The translations under genes were made by a program, and so were the position numbers. DNA of 64,000 nucleotides from Pegea sp. RAD2-039 (taxonomy: Eukaryota > Chordata > Thaliacea > Salpida > Salpidae). This document shows, piece after piece, positions 28,800 through 40,908 of this stretch (its first letter is position 1; every line of letters begins with the position of its first letter). The stretch covers positions 1,550,001 through 1,614,000 of the forward strand of contig JAQGEQ010000263.1 of NCBI GenBank assembly GCA_034620365.1. Direction: 5' to 3'. The notes under the pieces were generated by a model that was given only the letters and a program-made list of their open reading frames with translations, made no database searches and had not been told where the DNA came from.

Positions 28800-29330
28800 A
28801 TGGTATAATTCTAGCAGATCCTACAAAGCAAATAAGTATAGAAGCAGCCAATCGAACTAAGAAAGTATAGATGTTGAAAATGAGAAAAAACTTTCTTTAA
28901 GACCAGTATGACAAAGGAATACAATTATAGCTTCATCTGTAGATGTACGGATGTCTAAAAAAGCAAGATTGCCAAAAATTGTAGAAGTCTTTTGTAGAAA
29001 GTGGTTTGAAGAGAACTTCCTGATATAAAAAGTTTGAAGTTTGTTTCAACTATCTAAAAATAATTTTAAATTCCATCACCAAAAGTGCAAATGCAAATAT
29101 TTTGATGTGAGGTGAAATCCTCATACTACTACTATTATTAACTACCAATCTTTACCAATCAACAAAGAAGAAATCTGGAGAAGATGGCAAACTTACATGA
29201 TTCGACTGTGACAGATAAAAAATTATTTTTGGGTACAAAACAAAGCTCGAAAGAAGCTAAAAACTTGATAAATGATTTTCATCTTCTAGAAGTTACGACA
29301 CTAAAATTGAAGTACATAAAATTTAAGTAA
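28800..29330 (+). pseudogene. Decayed coding-like sequence, probably old mobile-element debris
   Basis: Several frames contain short protein-like segments broken by stops and frameshifts, for example DPTKQISIEAANRTKK near 28818 and KEEIWRRWQTYMIRL near 29170. Composition is more balanced than in the flanks. I do not recognise a family. The position immediately 5' of a SINE and close to a dead LINE suggests transposable-element remains, which is inference. Confidence 0.25.
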
Positions 29331-29332
29331 AA

Positions 29333-29505
29333 TTTGGGTGGTGGTTACTACACTTAGCTACAAGGTACTTCTAGCTAGGAAGTACCGGGTTTGACCCCAG
29401 GTGGAGACATATTTATAAAACTCCTGAGAAAAACAATAAAAAAACTCGTGAGAATGTATGTTAGCGAGATGTGCTCTCTTTAGGCACCCTGCTTCACATT
29501 TTTAT
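29333..29505 (+). repeat. tRNA-derived SINE with LINE-like 3' tail
   Basis: The head resembles a tRNA. It has an A-box-like TAGCTACAAGG at 29355-29365. A perfect anticodon-arm-like hairpin follows, with GGTACTTC (29364-29371) pairing to GAAGTACC (29379-29386) around a 7-base loop. It ends with a B-box-like GGGTTTGACCCC at 29387-29398. After an A-rich linker the tail at 29448-29501 matches the 3' end of the non-LTR element at 31449-31502 in 46 of 54 positions without gaps. SINEs commonly borrow the 3' end of a partner LINE so that its reverse transcriptase will copy them. The head also resembles the one at 60.92-60.98 kb on the other strand. Confidence 0.75.
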
Positions 29506-30639
29506 ATATAGAAAAATAAGATATTTGTATCTCAAAATATTTGTCAAGTTAGAAGTTAAAATAAGTCTTATCCTAACTTCTAAAAATATTTTATAATTTG
29601 AATTATCTAAATTAAAGTAACTTGTGTCGCGTTCTCACATTAAATTTTGTAGCTGATAAATTAACAGCTTTTGCTCAAAATCAAGGATAACACATTTTAA
29701 AAAGTAAGTTGCTTTATTTCAGATGCTTTCCTGTTTGACATCTTCGACTATCAAACGAACAATTGTTGTAAGAACAACTTTTGCGGTTATAATTATTTAT
29801 TTAATTTAACTTTCTAATACAAATTTAGCACAAAAGGAGCCGAAGATGTTGAAGTCCTGCATTGAAGCACTCTAGGACAATATAATGTTGAATTGGGAGT
29901 AGTAGATTCTTATATGATAGGTGATCGATGTTTGTTCTTTTACTATGACCTATGAAAAATTAATGTCATATGACCTATGATAAATTGGTTATTATAAAAA
30001 TTAGTGTCAGCTGTTTGAAGATTTTTGTCTATTAAATAAAAACAGGAAGTGAGATTGATTGATTTGAAAACTTAACTTTATAATATATACAGATTTTGTA
30101 ATTAGTAGTTTTGGGTGATAAAGCCTCTTTTGGTCCTTTTTAAATCCATCTGATAACTGTTACTCTCATAGTATGAAGCTCAAAAGCATTTTTGTACAGA
30201 TACATTAGCTTTAGGAAATGGTATAATGAGGTATAATAAGATTTTAATCATCGCCCAAAGGTGTTTCACTCACCATAACATGTGTTTATAAGATTTAAAG
30301 AATTATTGGTAAATAAAATTTATGTAAACAAGTGTATTTAGTATTTATTTATTTAATCCATGGTTATAGATAACATATAGCTCTTAAAGCAAACACAATG
30401 CAACATAACTACAGAGAAATAAAAAAAAAGAATTACAAAAAGATACAAACAAAGAAAATGAAAGAGCTGGGAGAATAATATATTACTAGTCATCAGAATT
30501 ACTAAAATCAAATATTTAAATTTAGTTTTAAAATAGTGTGCAGAACTTGCTGTAGTGATCGAGTTGGAAAGAAGATACTTATTTATTAATATAATTTCTC
30601 ATTGCGTACATTTTATTTAATAACGAACTGTACTACACA
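29506..30639. other. Gene-free stretch between SINE and LINE remnant
   Basis: No gene is supported. A short protein-like frame occurs near 29835-29930 (for example GAEDVEVLH and GVVDSYMIGDR) but has stops and no recognisable family. It may be further repeat debris. Confidence 0.4.
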
Positions 30640-31502
30640 CTGTAAAAAACTGGTTTATGAACTGGCAGCTCACAATCCAGCCCACTAAGTCTGAACTTAT
30701 AACTTTCTCCCATAAATCAGCTGTAAATTCCTTAAACCAGTATATTCCATCAATGGATTTATTACTCCACGATTATCTTTGGTCCTAGACCTCAGTATTT
30801 CCCTATCATCTGACATTAAATGGCACATTTATGTTTCCAAAATCTTTACAAAATCAATCAATCTTATCTACCTTATTAAAAATATCTTTAATTCTAAGGA
30901 TCCATACTTTCTTATCAATCTCTTCAAATTGTATATACATCCAATTCTTGGATACAATGTTAGTACATGGATGCCATATCGGGTTAGTGATATTAAAAAA
31001 ATCGAATCTATTCTATTTGGAAATTCAACGGATTAGATACAACTTGATTCTTATTTTTAGAATTATCTATATTTTAGTTAACGTTCAATTCGATGCTTTC
31101 TTTTCCATTAGTCCTTCTCTCAAGTTATACCAACTCAGAGGATACACATTACATCTTAATAAGCCCATATCACCTGGTACATTAATCAGAACAAACTATT
31201 TCTCATACCACACAATTAGTACTTGGAACTAGCTGCCATCAGGCATTGTCATGCCAGAATCACTCGTGCTGTTCAAGCATAAGTTAAATCATTTTAATAT
31301 TGCCAACATTGTCATTTCTAACCTATGATACTATTAACATTCTATGTTGTTGTTCTTTATTATATGTTTTGGGGACTACTGAAATGCTATGTGTTACACC
31401 TTTTTCTTTCTATATTTTATACTTAATTATATATAATAAGTATTATTTGTGAGAATATGTGTTAGCGAGAGGTACTCTCTTCAGGCACCCTTCTTCGCGT
31501 TT
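30640..31502 (+). mobile_element. 5'-truncated, decayed non-LTR retrotransposon (jockey/CR1-like) ORF2 end and 3' UTR
   Basis: Broken frames spell the C-terminal part of a non-LTR reverse transcriptase in the expected order. A WQLTIQPTKSELITFS segment (about 30663-30710) comes first. It is followed by GFITPRL, DLSISLSSDIKW, a KSINLIYLIKNIFNSKDP segment and LYIHPILGYNVSTWMPY (about 30755-31000), then TWN-stop-LPSGIVMPESL and FKHKLNHF (about 31215-31295). These match the DLG..ISSDLKW, RPILEY...W.P and WN.LP...FK..L blocks typical of CR1/L2/jockey elements. At least one frameshift (near 30750) and internal stops show it is dead. The end, at 31449-31502, is shared with the SINE at 29.4 kb. Confidence 0.8.
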
Positions 31503-32277
31503 ATTCTAATAAATAAATATAGCTTTTTTTAATTAAATCAGTAAAAATATTTGTATAAATACTTACAGAATATTAAGAAATAAAGTTAATTTATATTTGC
31601 CTTTATCACAAGTTGAAAAAATAATTTTTTTGTCGTATAACTATGAAACAAAATAAATAATGCATGGCGAAAAACTTTTGGTTTTAGATTTGCTTGGCTT
31701 AGGGCTTTTCCCACTTTTTCTTAAAAGATAGTTAAAACATTTTGGTAAAACTTTAGGATTTGTACATGAGTTTGTTTTAAATTTAACTTTTTTTGTTTTT
31801 TAGCTTTGCTTTATTCTTTTTTTTATTATTTAATAATAAACATAATTTTTTAGTAGACCGATTTTATTTAAAAGGGAATTCTGAAATTTAGCATAACTAT
31901 TATTCAGTTTTTATATCAATTTTAAATAAATTTTAAAACGTGAGTTACTTAAAATATAGTTCCAAATTTTTTTTCATTATACTAGTTTTGTAGTTTCATA
32001 ATCATTACTATTATATACAGTAAAAATTAGTATTAGAAATTTAACTATTTCTATTCTAAAGTTTACTATATTCTACTATACTAGTTTATAATATACTAGT
32101 TTATAATGTTAAATTTAAAAAAATAAATTTGTTATGTACATTATAAAATTACTCAATCTGAAGCTATTCTAACTTAAATGTTTAAAAACTATTATAATGT
32201 AAGACTCATACAAATTTAACAATTTGATTTTTTTCTGTTTAATGAAGTTGTTTAAATTGATTAAGTTTTTGCTCGCT
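31503..32277. other. Upstream region of the MMS22L gene, no gene seen
   Basis: AT-rich DNA with no exon supported. A small 15-base direct duplication (TATACTAGTTTATAA twice) lies near 32075-32107. The promoter and 5' UTR of the following gene are presumably here, but no core promoter element can be singled out. Confidence 0.45.
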
Positions 32278-35200
32278 ATGGATGTTCAAGATAGTTTTCA
32301 AAATTGGCTTTCAGATATGTTATCTGATGCTTCATATCAAAATTTGGATGTAGAAGACAATGCCGAAGATACTTCTTTCAAGTAGTTTAAAATATCTTGA
32401 TTTTCTGATTTATAAGCAAATGATAAGTTTATTTTAATAACCAAATATATTTGATATATTTTTTGGATATTTGTTGTAGATGTTATTGATTTCAATATGG
32501 TTACATTTAGAATAAGTTTCTTATGAAATATTTTTATTCTTTTAGGTTAGAAATTCCTGATTCTGCTTATCAGCTAATGGAGTTAGACCAAATTCATCAA
32601 GAATTTTTGATAGGTATTTGTGGCTAATATATTTAGAAAAATTAAATGAATGTTTAGTTTTAGTTGTAAAGATTATGAGAGTATCAAATTGTTATTATTA
32701 TTATTTATTTATTTTACATAATTTTTTGTGCAATGTAATAAAATAATTAAAAGTTTATATCTTTTATAATATTTATCTTTTTAATCTCTAATAAAATTTT
32801 AAATAAGAATTCCTGATTTATCATTTAAGAACTGTTGTTTATTTTAGCCCTAAATACTATGAGAATATTAGAATCAAAGTTTTTCAAATCTGATTTTACT
32901 GATGATGGAGATTATAGTATACAAAATATTAAGAAAATTATGAAAAAATCTCAAGACTTTTTCAATTTAAAATCAAATGAAATATCTGCAAGCCTAGAAT
33001 ATATTAGTAAGAATAAATACATTTTATAATAATTAGATACATCATAAAATATAAAACTGTTTGATAAAAAACATTTTTGATCTTGTAAAAGTTATCTTAT
33101 ATGAAAATAAATCTTTTGTTATAATCCATTTTATAGTAGATGGTATGTTCTTATAAAGATTGAATAAATCATTTTAACTTAAAATTACATTTTAATTATT
33201 AGCCAATAAGAAACTATCTTGAATTCTTGAAATTGAACTTATACTTAGCTCACTAAACCTGGCATTTAGAAACATTTTTATTTTTGTAGAAAAATGTGAA
33301 CAAATACTTTCTTTATTAGACATGCTAAGTATTGAACTTAATCACTTAAGCAAATTTGGAGCAAAAGCTATGTTTAAGTTATATAAAAGTAAGAATTTAT
33401 TATCAAAAAGTATTTAACTTAAAAGAATTAAATATTTTTATGTCATAAAATTTCCTGATAGTTTAAACTTCTTGTTTTTGATCTTTAAAACATCAGGTAA
33501 AAATCTGCATGAATGTGAAGATCAAGATCTAATTGATTGGTTCCACTTCTTTTGTAAAGTTAACTCAACTTTACTATCAGTGGCTTCCAGAAAAGACCAT
33601 TGGTCTCCTAAGTTCACTTATAAGGTTTTGTGTTTTACTTGATAATATTTAAAGATTAAAATCATTTATTTTGCTTAAACTTCATCTGATGATTCATTTG
33701 TTGAAATCGATTTGTTTCTTTTAGGTATATGACTGTGACGGGTTCCAAATAAGTACATCATCTTCTCTTGTAGCAAAGTTTTCACTTCGAATCATACGTC
33801 AATTATTTACTATATCGGAAAGTTTTTATATTTTTGGTTCGGTAAAAGGTTTGTTGTTTTACTAATTCATTAAAAACATCTAAAATAGAAAAATAATTTT
33901 CTTGTTTTTCTAGAAAAGTATTTTTCAACATTAATCCTGCCATGTGACTGTTTTCTTGATATATATCATACATGCCGTTCTAATTTAACTGAAGATGAGT
34001 TTTGGAGTTCAGTTTATTCAATTATTACAAATATTATTCAAACTTCCAAACAAACCACGAAACTTCCCAATGAATTAAGCTTGAAAAGTCTCGATGAAGC
34101 AATTTGTTTTTGTTGGTGGCTTATTTCTCAATTAGTGAGTTACTTTTTAGATAAAACATTTAAATTATATCTAAAGTTTTTATCAATTTGGAGTGACCAT
34201 TATTAAATTTTTTTGTTTTTATGAAACGTTCTCTAATTTTTGGACAAAAACTCGATTATAATGATCTTAATAAAATCTTGTTCTTCATATTTAGAGTCTC
34301 ACTGTTGAAAATCTTGGCTGTCAAAAGCTGATCACAAAGATCTTGATGATGTCTCTTTCTCAATGTACTGGTGACTCCCTTTTGCAAGCGATTAAATGCT
34401 ACAATCGATTAGTGGAATTAAGGCAATTGTTTGATTCTTATAGCCTCAATAGATTAGATAACTTGTGGAAATTTTTCATCAAAAGTATGGCATCTTTTGA
34501 GTACCAATGGAACCCTGGTAAAAGTCGAAACTTTAATTGATATTTTTTAACATTTGTATCAAATAATTAAGCAGTAGTTCTTAATCTTTTTTATTCCCAA
34601 TATGATACAACGAACTAAATTTATTTCTATGTAGCAATTTTTATTAATAGAAAAGCTGTTGTAGATTAAAGTTGAAATATTCTGATGCTACTTTCACTAA
34701 ATACTCTTTCTTTTGTTTCCAAAGATGAATTTAGTTCACCAAAAGACTGGAATGAAGTTGTTGATAAGTTATGTCATGGAAATTTTATCTTGTCAACCAG
34801 CTTTCAACATTTCTTGAGTTTATTAATTGAAAATATCAAAGAAGGGTCAATCTGGGAACAAATCAATGAAAAGTAAATTGGCTAGAAACTAAAAACTCAT
34901 TTTTTTTTGTCATTTTCTAAATCTTGTAGGTTTTATTCAACTTTTACATCGACTAGTTCAAATTATCACCAAAATTCTTGGATATCAATTTTCACTTTGT
35001 TTTTGGTTTTAACAAAATTATTGAGTAAAAATGAGAAGTTGAAGATTAGTAGGAGTTGTGAGAAGATTCTTTCTTCAGTTGATTGGATTGAAATTAAAAA
35101 CAGGGATTCTGTTCCTACTATTTTATGCGGTTAGTGGATTTTCTGTTTCTAGAAATGTTTACAAGTCTGCATCTCATTAAATATTAATTTTTTAGGTTTA

Positions 35201-37465
35201 TTTTGTTTGGTACGAATAATTACAAAACGAAATCAGGATTTTACTGTGTATAGTGATGAAATTAGGAAAATTATTTCAGTATTCTCAAAGTAAGATTTTG
35301 ATTCAAAATATGATAAAATCTCAAAGAGTTTTTCATTAATTTGTTTTTAAATATAAAATCTCTTCTAATTTAATAATAGTTTTAAATTTAATTCAATTTT
35401 TTTAAAGAAATTTTGTAAATTTCAAAAACGCGAAGCCTGAAGACCAACGAAATTACTGGGAATTGATTTGTTTATACTTCAGATATTTGTCTGATATAAT
35501 CAACGTCTCAACTGACTTTTCATTAGGACAGGTACTTTGAACCTAACTGATATACTAGTCTTCTAAAGAAAAACAATTTCTTGTGTTGTTCCTTAGATCA
35601 AGTTAATACCGCTGAATTTAGGAAAACAAATCGTAGACGGTTTTCGATTAGAATATTCATCACAGTTTGTTTCAATTATGCAAATATTACTTCAAAGTTT
35701 AAAGTTAGTAGCACTCAATTTGATTTGATAAATTTTTTAACATTTTTTCATTCACAGAACACATAATGACAAGTTTAAATCGAGCCAAGAAATTAATAAG
35801 CCATTTTCGGATTTTCTTCAAATAATCTCAAATATTTTTATTCAATTTATGCAAAAGTTTATGTTTAACTGCAATCTTAATGAAGATTTTAAAGAAATTG
35901 TTTGCAAAATGGCTTCTTTATTAAAGTAAGAATGACTTGTACAAGAAAATCAACTATTAAAAATTATTTTCTTTTAGAAAAGAAACTTTTTCTCAAATCT
36001 GGATAAAATTTGGAAATGAATGTCCATTGAATGTTCAACAACATTCCTCATATCTTCTTCATTTTATTCTTGATGAAGAGACTAGCCAAATGTTAAATAA
36101 AGAATGGGATGATTATTTAGTAGATGAAAACAATCACAAGTTTCGATATTGTGACAGTTTTATGAGAGGGTGGTTTCGTTGTTGCTTACTGGATGAGTCT
36201 GGTGACAGAATTTGTTCCCAGATGAAACGACTAAACAGGTTTGTAAATAACTCCCTCCTTCTCCAATTTGTTGATTTTTTTTGATACAGTGTAATGCCAA
36301 CTTTGAATGTAGTTCGTCACGTGGTCGATGATGAAAATATTGGCGAAATCACTTTTGAAATGTTTCTCAAAGAAATGTTTCGAAAGTATACTTCTTCAAA
36401 AGTATCTTTTTGTCACTTCAACTTGAATTTGGTCATTTATCCGAATATTTTTATAGGATTTTCATAGCCGGGTTAAATGGTGTGGACTTCTTAACAGATG
36501 GTGTATGCCTCTAGTTAAACTTACTTTACAAAATTCTATTAAACGTAAATATCCTCTTGAAGCACCAAGACTCAACAACTTGTCCAGTTTAGTTTTTCAT
36601 ACTTCAAATATGTTGTACAAAAATGTAAGTTGGAAGTTATTTGTTTGATATTTGCTTTTATGTTGTGGTATCTACAAATATGTCTTGTTTTTTGTAAATA
36701 TAGTTTTCTTCTTTTAACAGAGTGGGTTTTCAATCATATTTGAAGTTTTAAAATATTTGGTTGAAATGGGAAACAACAAAAACATCTTAAACTCATTAAA
36801 ATTTTGTTTACATAAAGTCAGTTTTGATATTTTTATTTTTTTCATTATTGGCAGATTAATAATTGTAAAACTTTTTTGATTCAGTTTTTACTGGGAGTCA
36901 TAGAAGTCGGTAAAACTTGCTCAAAAGTTGGAAATATGATCAAAAGTATTCTTCTTACCTACATCACACTGTAAGTTTTTACAATTTTGATTACTTGCAG
37001 TTTAGAACAGATAAACCCAATATTTTTTCAATGTTTGATTTTTGAATAGCTATAAAACTTCTGATAATGGACAAGAACATCCAATTCTACAATTTCTTCG
37101 TCATGCTGAAGATTATAATTTTGTATTGAAAAATCTTCATCACACAACAGAAACAAACCAAGAACTTTCATACCGATCAAAAGTAGGATTGATTTTTTAT
37201 CAAATCAACAAGTCGATTCCTAAAACCTTATTCTTTTTGTTCTCAGGTGATAGAAATCATTTACAAGTGGTCAAAAACGAGTCATATTCCATCTGAATCT
37301 ATAGACTCAAACGTTGTCACAAGTATGTCTTCACTAATCAATCAACTGAAGAGTCAACATCATCTAAGCCAAACCATAATTGAAAGATTAGATTTTCTTC
37401 TTGCTTTTTTTAAATCAAAGGAAGAAGCAGCCGTGATCCCTTCATCTTTAGATCTATTTTCATAG
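32278..37465 (+). CDS. MMS22L: MMS22L homologue, 21 exons, 1013 aa
   Basis: MMS22L binds TONSL. The complex reads unmodified H4 on new chromatin at stalled forks and promotes RAD51 loading in homologous recombination. Exons, all phase-consistent: 32278-32381, 32546-32613, 32848-33006, 33290-33388, 33497-33624, 33725-33848, 33914-34134, 34295-34517, 34725-34872, 34930-35129, 35196-35289, 35408-35531, 35597-35703, 35758-35925, 35978-36238, 36290-36401, 36457-36624, 36721-36816, 36885-36970, 37050-37182 and 37247-37465. Family-like blocks in the right order are FCWWLISQ (about residue 294, human FSWWIITH), SFMRGWFRCCL (about 716, human TVRSWIRCVL) and GQEHPILQFLRHAE (about 905, human GQHPVLLALRN). 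It is about 230 residues shorter than the human protein (1243), mostly N-terminally. An in-frame ATG at 32242 would add 12 residues. The assignment rests on recalled family sequence, not a database search. Confidence 0.8.
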
Positions 37466-37522
37466 TTTACACAAAAATATCAAACAGTTGTTAAGACTGA
37501 AGCATCATTTCTTCCACGGTTT

Positions 37523-37528
37523 AATAAA
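37523..37528 (+). promoter_or_regulatory. Candidate polyadenylation signal AATAAA of MMS22L
   Basis: An exact AATAAA 58 bp after the MMS22L stop codon, at a typical distance for a short 3' UTR. Confidence 0.45.
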
Positions 37529-38085
37529 AACACTTTTCCCATTTGCTTCATTTTATCTTGGTTAGTCTTATTAACAAGTTTTGTGACTGGTTTTCAACTT
37601 TGTTAACAAGTTATGCTTTGAAATTCTGCTGTAACAGGTTGCTACCTCATGCTAATTTCTATTTTGCAGATATCTTTAAACAGTGAATTCAGATCAGCAA
37701 CTTTATTTATTGTCACAGTTGTAATAGAAAAAGTGAACAAACTTAATTGTAGCATCTTACCAATAGAAATCTAAATTTAACGCATGTAATAATTAGTGAA
37801 CTGTCATATAGTAAATTCTTTAAAACAACACTTCAATATTTGTAAATATAGAAAAAATATATTATGCATAATACCAATTACATCAAATGTAGTATATCAG
37901 TTCCTGTTAAAGAGCGGCGAAAAGTTTAATCATTTTACTGAAAATAGTTCAAACTGTTGCTTCAAAAGAGAAAGTTAAGCTCACTAAAATCTTTCAGTGA
38001 GGAAACCATCAAGCTAATTATTGATGAGAAGATATCTCAGAAGGCAATTGAATAGATGAATATAGAAAAGGAAAAATATCAAGGG
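37529..38085. other. Convergent intergenic region between MMS22L and the HAD-family gene
   Basis: The two flanking genes are tail-to-tail with about 620 bp between their stop codons. A 60-codon open frame near 37.8 kb lacks any motif and is most likely chance. No other feature was found. Confidence 0.5.
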
Positions 38086-39079
38086 TTAAGATACATGATC
38101 TAAGACACCCATAAGATTACTAATACAGTGACACCTAGGAACATTACTTGGATACTTTTGATGAGAATCAAGTAGCAGCGCTTTGTAACCAGCTTTTACT
38201 GCACCAAAATAATCAGAATCTATACCATCACCAATATGCAAGGCATCACTAGCTAGCACTTCTTCATTTATTATATTTGAAGCTTGATTTAAAGCTAATT
38301 CAAACATTCGTCTGTCAGGTTTACTATATCCAGCTTCACGAGACGTTAGAACAAAATCTAGATGCTTCAGTAGATCTGAAAATAAAAATTTTCGCAATAA
38401 CAAAGCTGTTGATGTTGTAACTCCAAGTCATATGTTAAAGAAATTAATTATCTTTTTAGTTTTACAATAATTTAAATAAGTGAAATTTATTCATAGAATT
38501 AATCAGTTTTAATAGAAATTATATATATATATATGTAAAGAGCATACCATTTTTTTCTAATATTTCATGAACTCTTTCATCATTATTAGTAATAGCGCCT
38601 ACCACTAGCCTTTGCTTTTCATTAATAGTCTTCTTTTCGTTTAGTTTACTAAGTATGTCATCAGCATAAGATATTTTTTCCCATTCAAAGTTATTATAAA
38701 GATCTTCAAAAGCATCAATTAATGTTTTATTGGGCTTCTTTCTATTGATTCTTAATAATGGTATTTTTCCAATTAACTCAGGTTTTACATGATCGCCAAC
38801 AAATTCAACTCCTTCTGTTGTTATAACCTTTGAATTAATAAGCGTTGTAAGAAATACAGATTCCCACCATTGCTTAGTACTTAAACTAGCATTTAATCCA
38901 TATATAGGAAGTATATTTGTGTGTAAAGTATGTGATTCACCATAACACTTTTGAATGGTTTGATAACATAATGACTTTCCAGTGTTTTTAAAAATTTTGG
39001 CATACTGTTCACTGACACTTTTTACCGGTGTAATCAAAGTGTATGATAAATCAAAAGTTATCAATTTATATATAGACAT
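38086..39079 (-). CDS. HDHD3: HDHD3-like HAD-superfamily protein, 2 exons, 273 aa
   Basis: Exon 1 is 39079-38548 and exon 2 is 38375-38086, joined in phase 1 (donor gtatgc, acceptor tattttcag). HAD motifs are motif I FDLSYTL with Asp10, motif II ITNND around Thr164, motif III Lys196 in GYSKPDRRMF, and motif IV HIGDGIDSDY with Asp227, Asp230 and Asp232. QWWESVFLTTL (70-80) and HLDFVLTSREAGYSKPD match the HDHD3 branch (human QWWLDVVLQT and HFDFVLTSEAAGWPKPD). Length is near the human 251. Motif I lacks the second Asp (position 12 is Ser), the usual general acid/base of HAD phosphatases. As I recall, human HDHD3 also deviates there (DVKDT). Phosphatase activity is therefore uncertain and no substrate can be assigned. 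The gene converges on MMS22L. Confidence 0.85.
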
Positions 39080-40620
39080 CAGTGATTATATTTAAAGAAA
39101 TTTAGTTCTAGTCTGAATAAATAAAAAATGTTAAAAATAATTTATAAATATTTAAGTAGTTATCAGTATAATTTATATAGAAAATTTGTTAAAAAATTGT
39201 ATGAACTGTTGAAATAATATTTTTAATTTTTCTTGTATATTATAATAAATCTTATCAACAATTTAAAATTTAGAAAGTTGAGTATACATATGCAGGGTAT
39301 TCTTAGAATTGTATCAGGAAAAAACTCATAAAATTTATATAGCAAAATGAACAGAATAAATAATTATATGATTTTGTTTTAAGAAGAATTATTTATGTTT
39401 ATGATTTTCGAAATATAACAAAATTAAATTTATTTTTAAACAAAAGTTATTCTCACTTTTTACTCAAAAAGTAAACATCTGAATACAAATTTATTTTGAA
39501 TAAGAAAGCTTATAAAAAAATGAATTATGAATATTTGTAACCTTTTAAACGAAATGTAAATAGCTATTCAAATAAACATGGTTATAAAGCTCATATGAAA
39601 ATGATTAACAAAAAACAGAAAAAAAAACTTATTGAAATGTTAATATTTATTTTGTAATAAATAAAGTATTACTACTTCATAAAATAACTATTTCATGAAA
39701 AAATCATAAATCAATACTTTGTTCAATAAAAGTTGTTATTAAAATAATAAGAAAACAAAAGACTTAGATTTCTAAAGCTTTCAGTTTTATGAAAAACATT
39801 TAAATCGGAAATGGTTTTATTTTGTTTATCGCTATATTAAAATTACTTCAAAAGTATAATATACTTATCTAATATATTTAGTGAAATTCAAAATAATAAA
39901 CATAGTTAAATATTCTGCTTTAAGCTAAACAAATATTTAATTAAATACTTAATCAAGTATTATTATTAAATATTAAATAAAATATTTTGCTTCAAACTTG
40001 TAAAAAATTTAATAGCTTTTTTTAAACAAAATCACATAAACATTCTATAGTAGTCATATAAAACCAATCAATTATTCATTATGACCATACGAATAAAATT
40101 ATTATAAATAATATCAGATAAAGTATATAAGGTTATTAGATTTGTTATCACGTGTTTTTTAAAAACAAAACAAATCGATTTAAAGAAAATGTCTTGTTTC
40201 AACTTTTACTGGAAAAGTATAAATCAACAGATAATTTGAGGTGATAGTATTTTAGCTTTAACTCAATGTAACATTTGTGGTATAAGATATGTATAAAATC
40301 AAATTTAATAATTAATTTAAAAAATATCTTCAGCCTTTATGGCTTCAAAATTGAAAATTCCATGAATAAAAATATAGAATCTACAGAAGCATTGTGGAAC
40401 AACTAGAAACTTTTCTTATACAATTGGATCATTTAGTAGAGATTAAAAATCGATGCATAATTTATGACTATGTTAAAAAGTCTTTGCATTTGGGATCCAA
40501 ATTTTTTCGCTAGAATATTCTTTTTAATAATTTTTTTCTGGAATACTTTGATTTCGTATTTTGATGGCAGTGAAACTTTTTGATTAATCTTGTAAGACCT
40601 ATATTTAAAAATAAACGAGA
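39080..40620. other. Gene-free AT-rich region
   Basis: Very AT-rich DNA upstream of the HAD-family gene (minus strand) and of the retroelement remnant (plus strand). No exon, RNA gene or clear repeat was seen. Confidence 0.5.
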
Positions 40621-40908
40621 ATCTAGAGGAAAATATGGTGACTAGAAAAGAAGAGGATGAAGAAAGGGATGAACCTGGTGTGTAGGTCCAATGGGAAAAG
40701 AAAGACAAGCTTTGATGGCCCGGGTACCAGGAGCTGTGACGTCAGCCCAAAGAACAGGAGAAACGGAAGCGTGGAAGTCCGACGGCCCACCAGATCAGGT
40801 GTAAAGGTGTACCTCGGATGGAGTGCTACGGATGAGACTAATTGGCGTTGATGGCAATACTGAGACAAGGGTCTTTACTGTTCGACCCAATTATTTGGTT
40901 GAAGAGAA
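40621..40908 (+). pseudogene. Probable 3' end of a retroelement pol gene, frameshifted
   Basis: An island much richer in G and C than its flanks. Broken frames contain Arg/Lys-rich segments such as VEVRRPTRSGVK, continuing in another frame as KGVPRMECYG. This recalls the basic tail at the end of Ty3/gypsy-type integrases (RRS.R..KGVPP.RYG). Stops and frameshifts show it is not functional. It ends with a purine run GAAGAGAA (40901-40908) directly before TG, the arrangement of a polypurine tract and 3' LTR. Family assignment is tentative. Confidence 0.4.

Noticed and set aside
40433-40868. Overlapping Ser/Phe-rich open frames on the minus strand
   Set aside because: They are reverse-strand shadows of the Arg/Lys-rich retroelement remnant on the plus strand.
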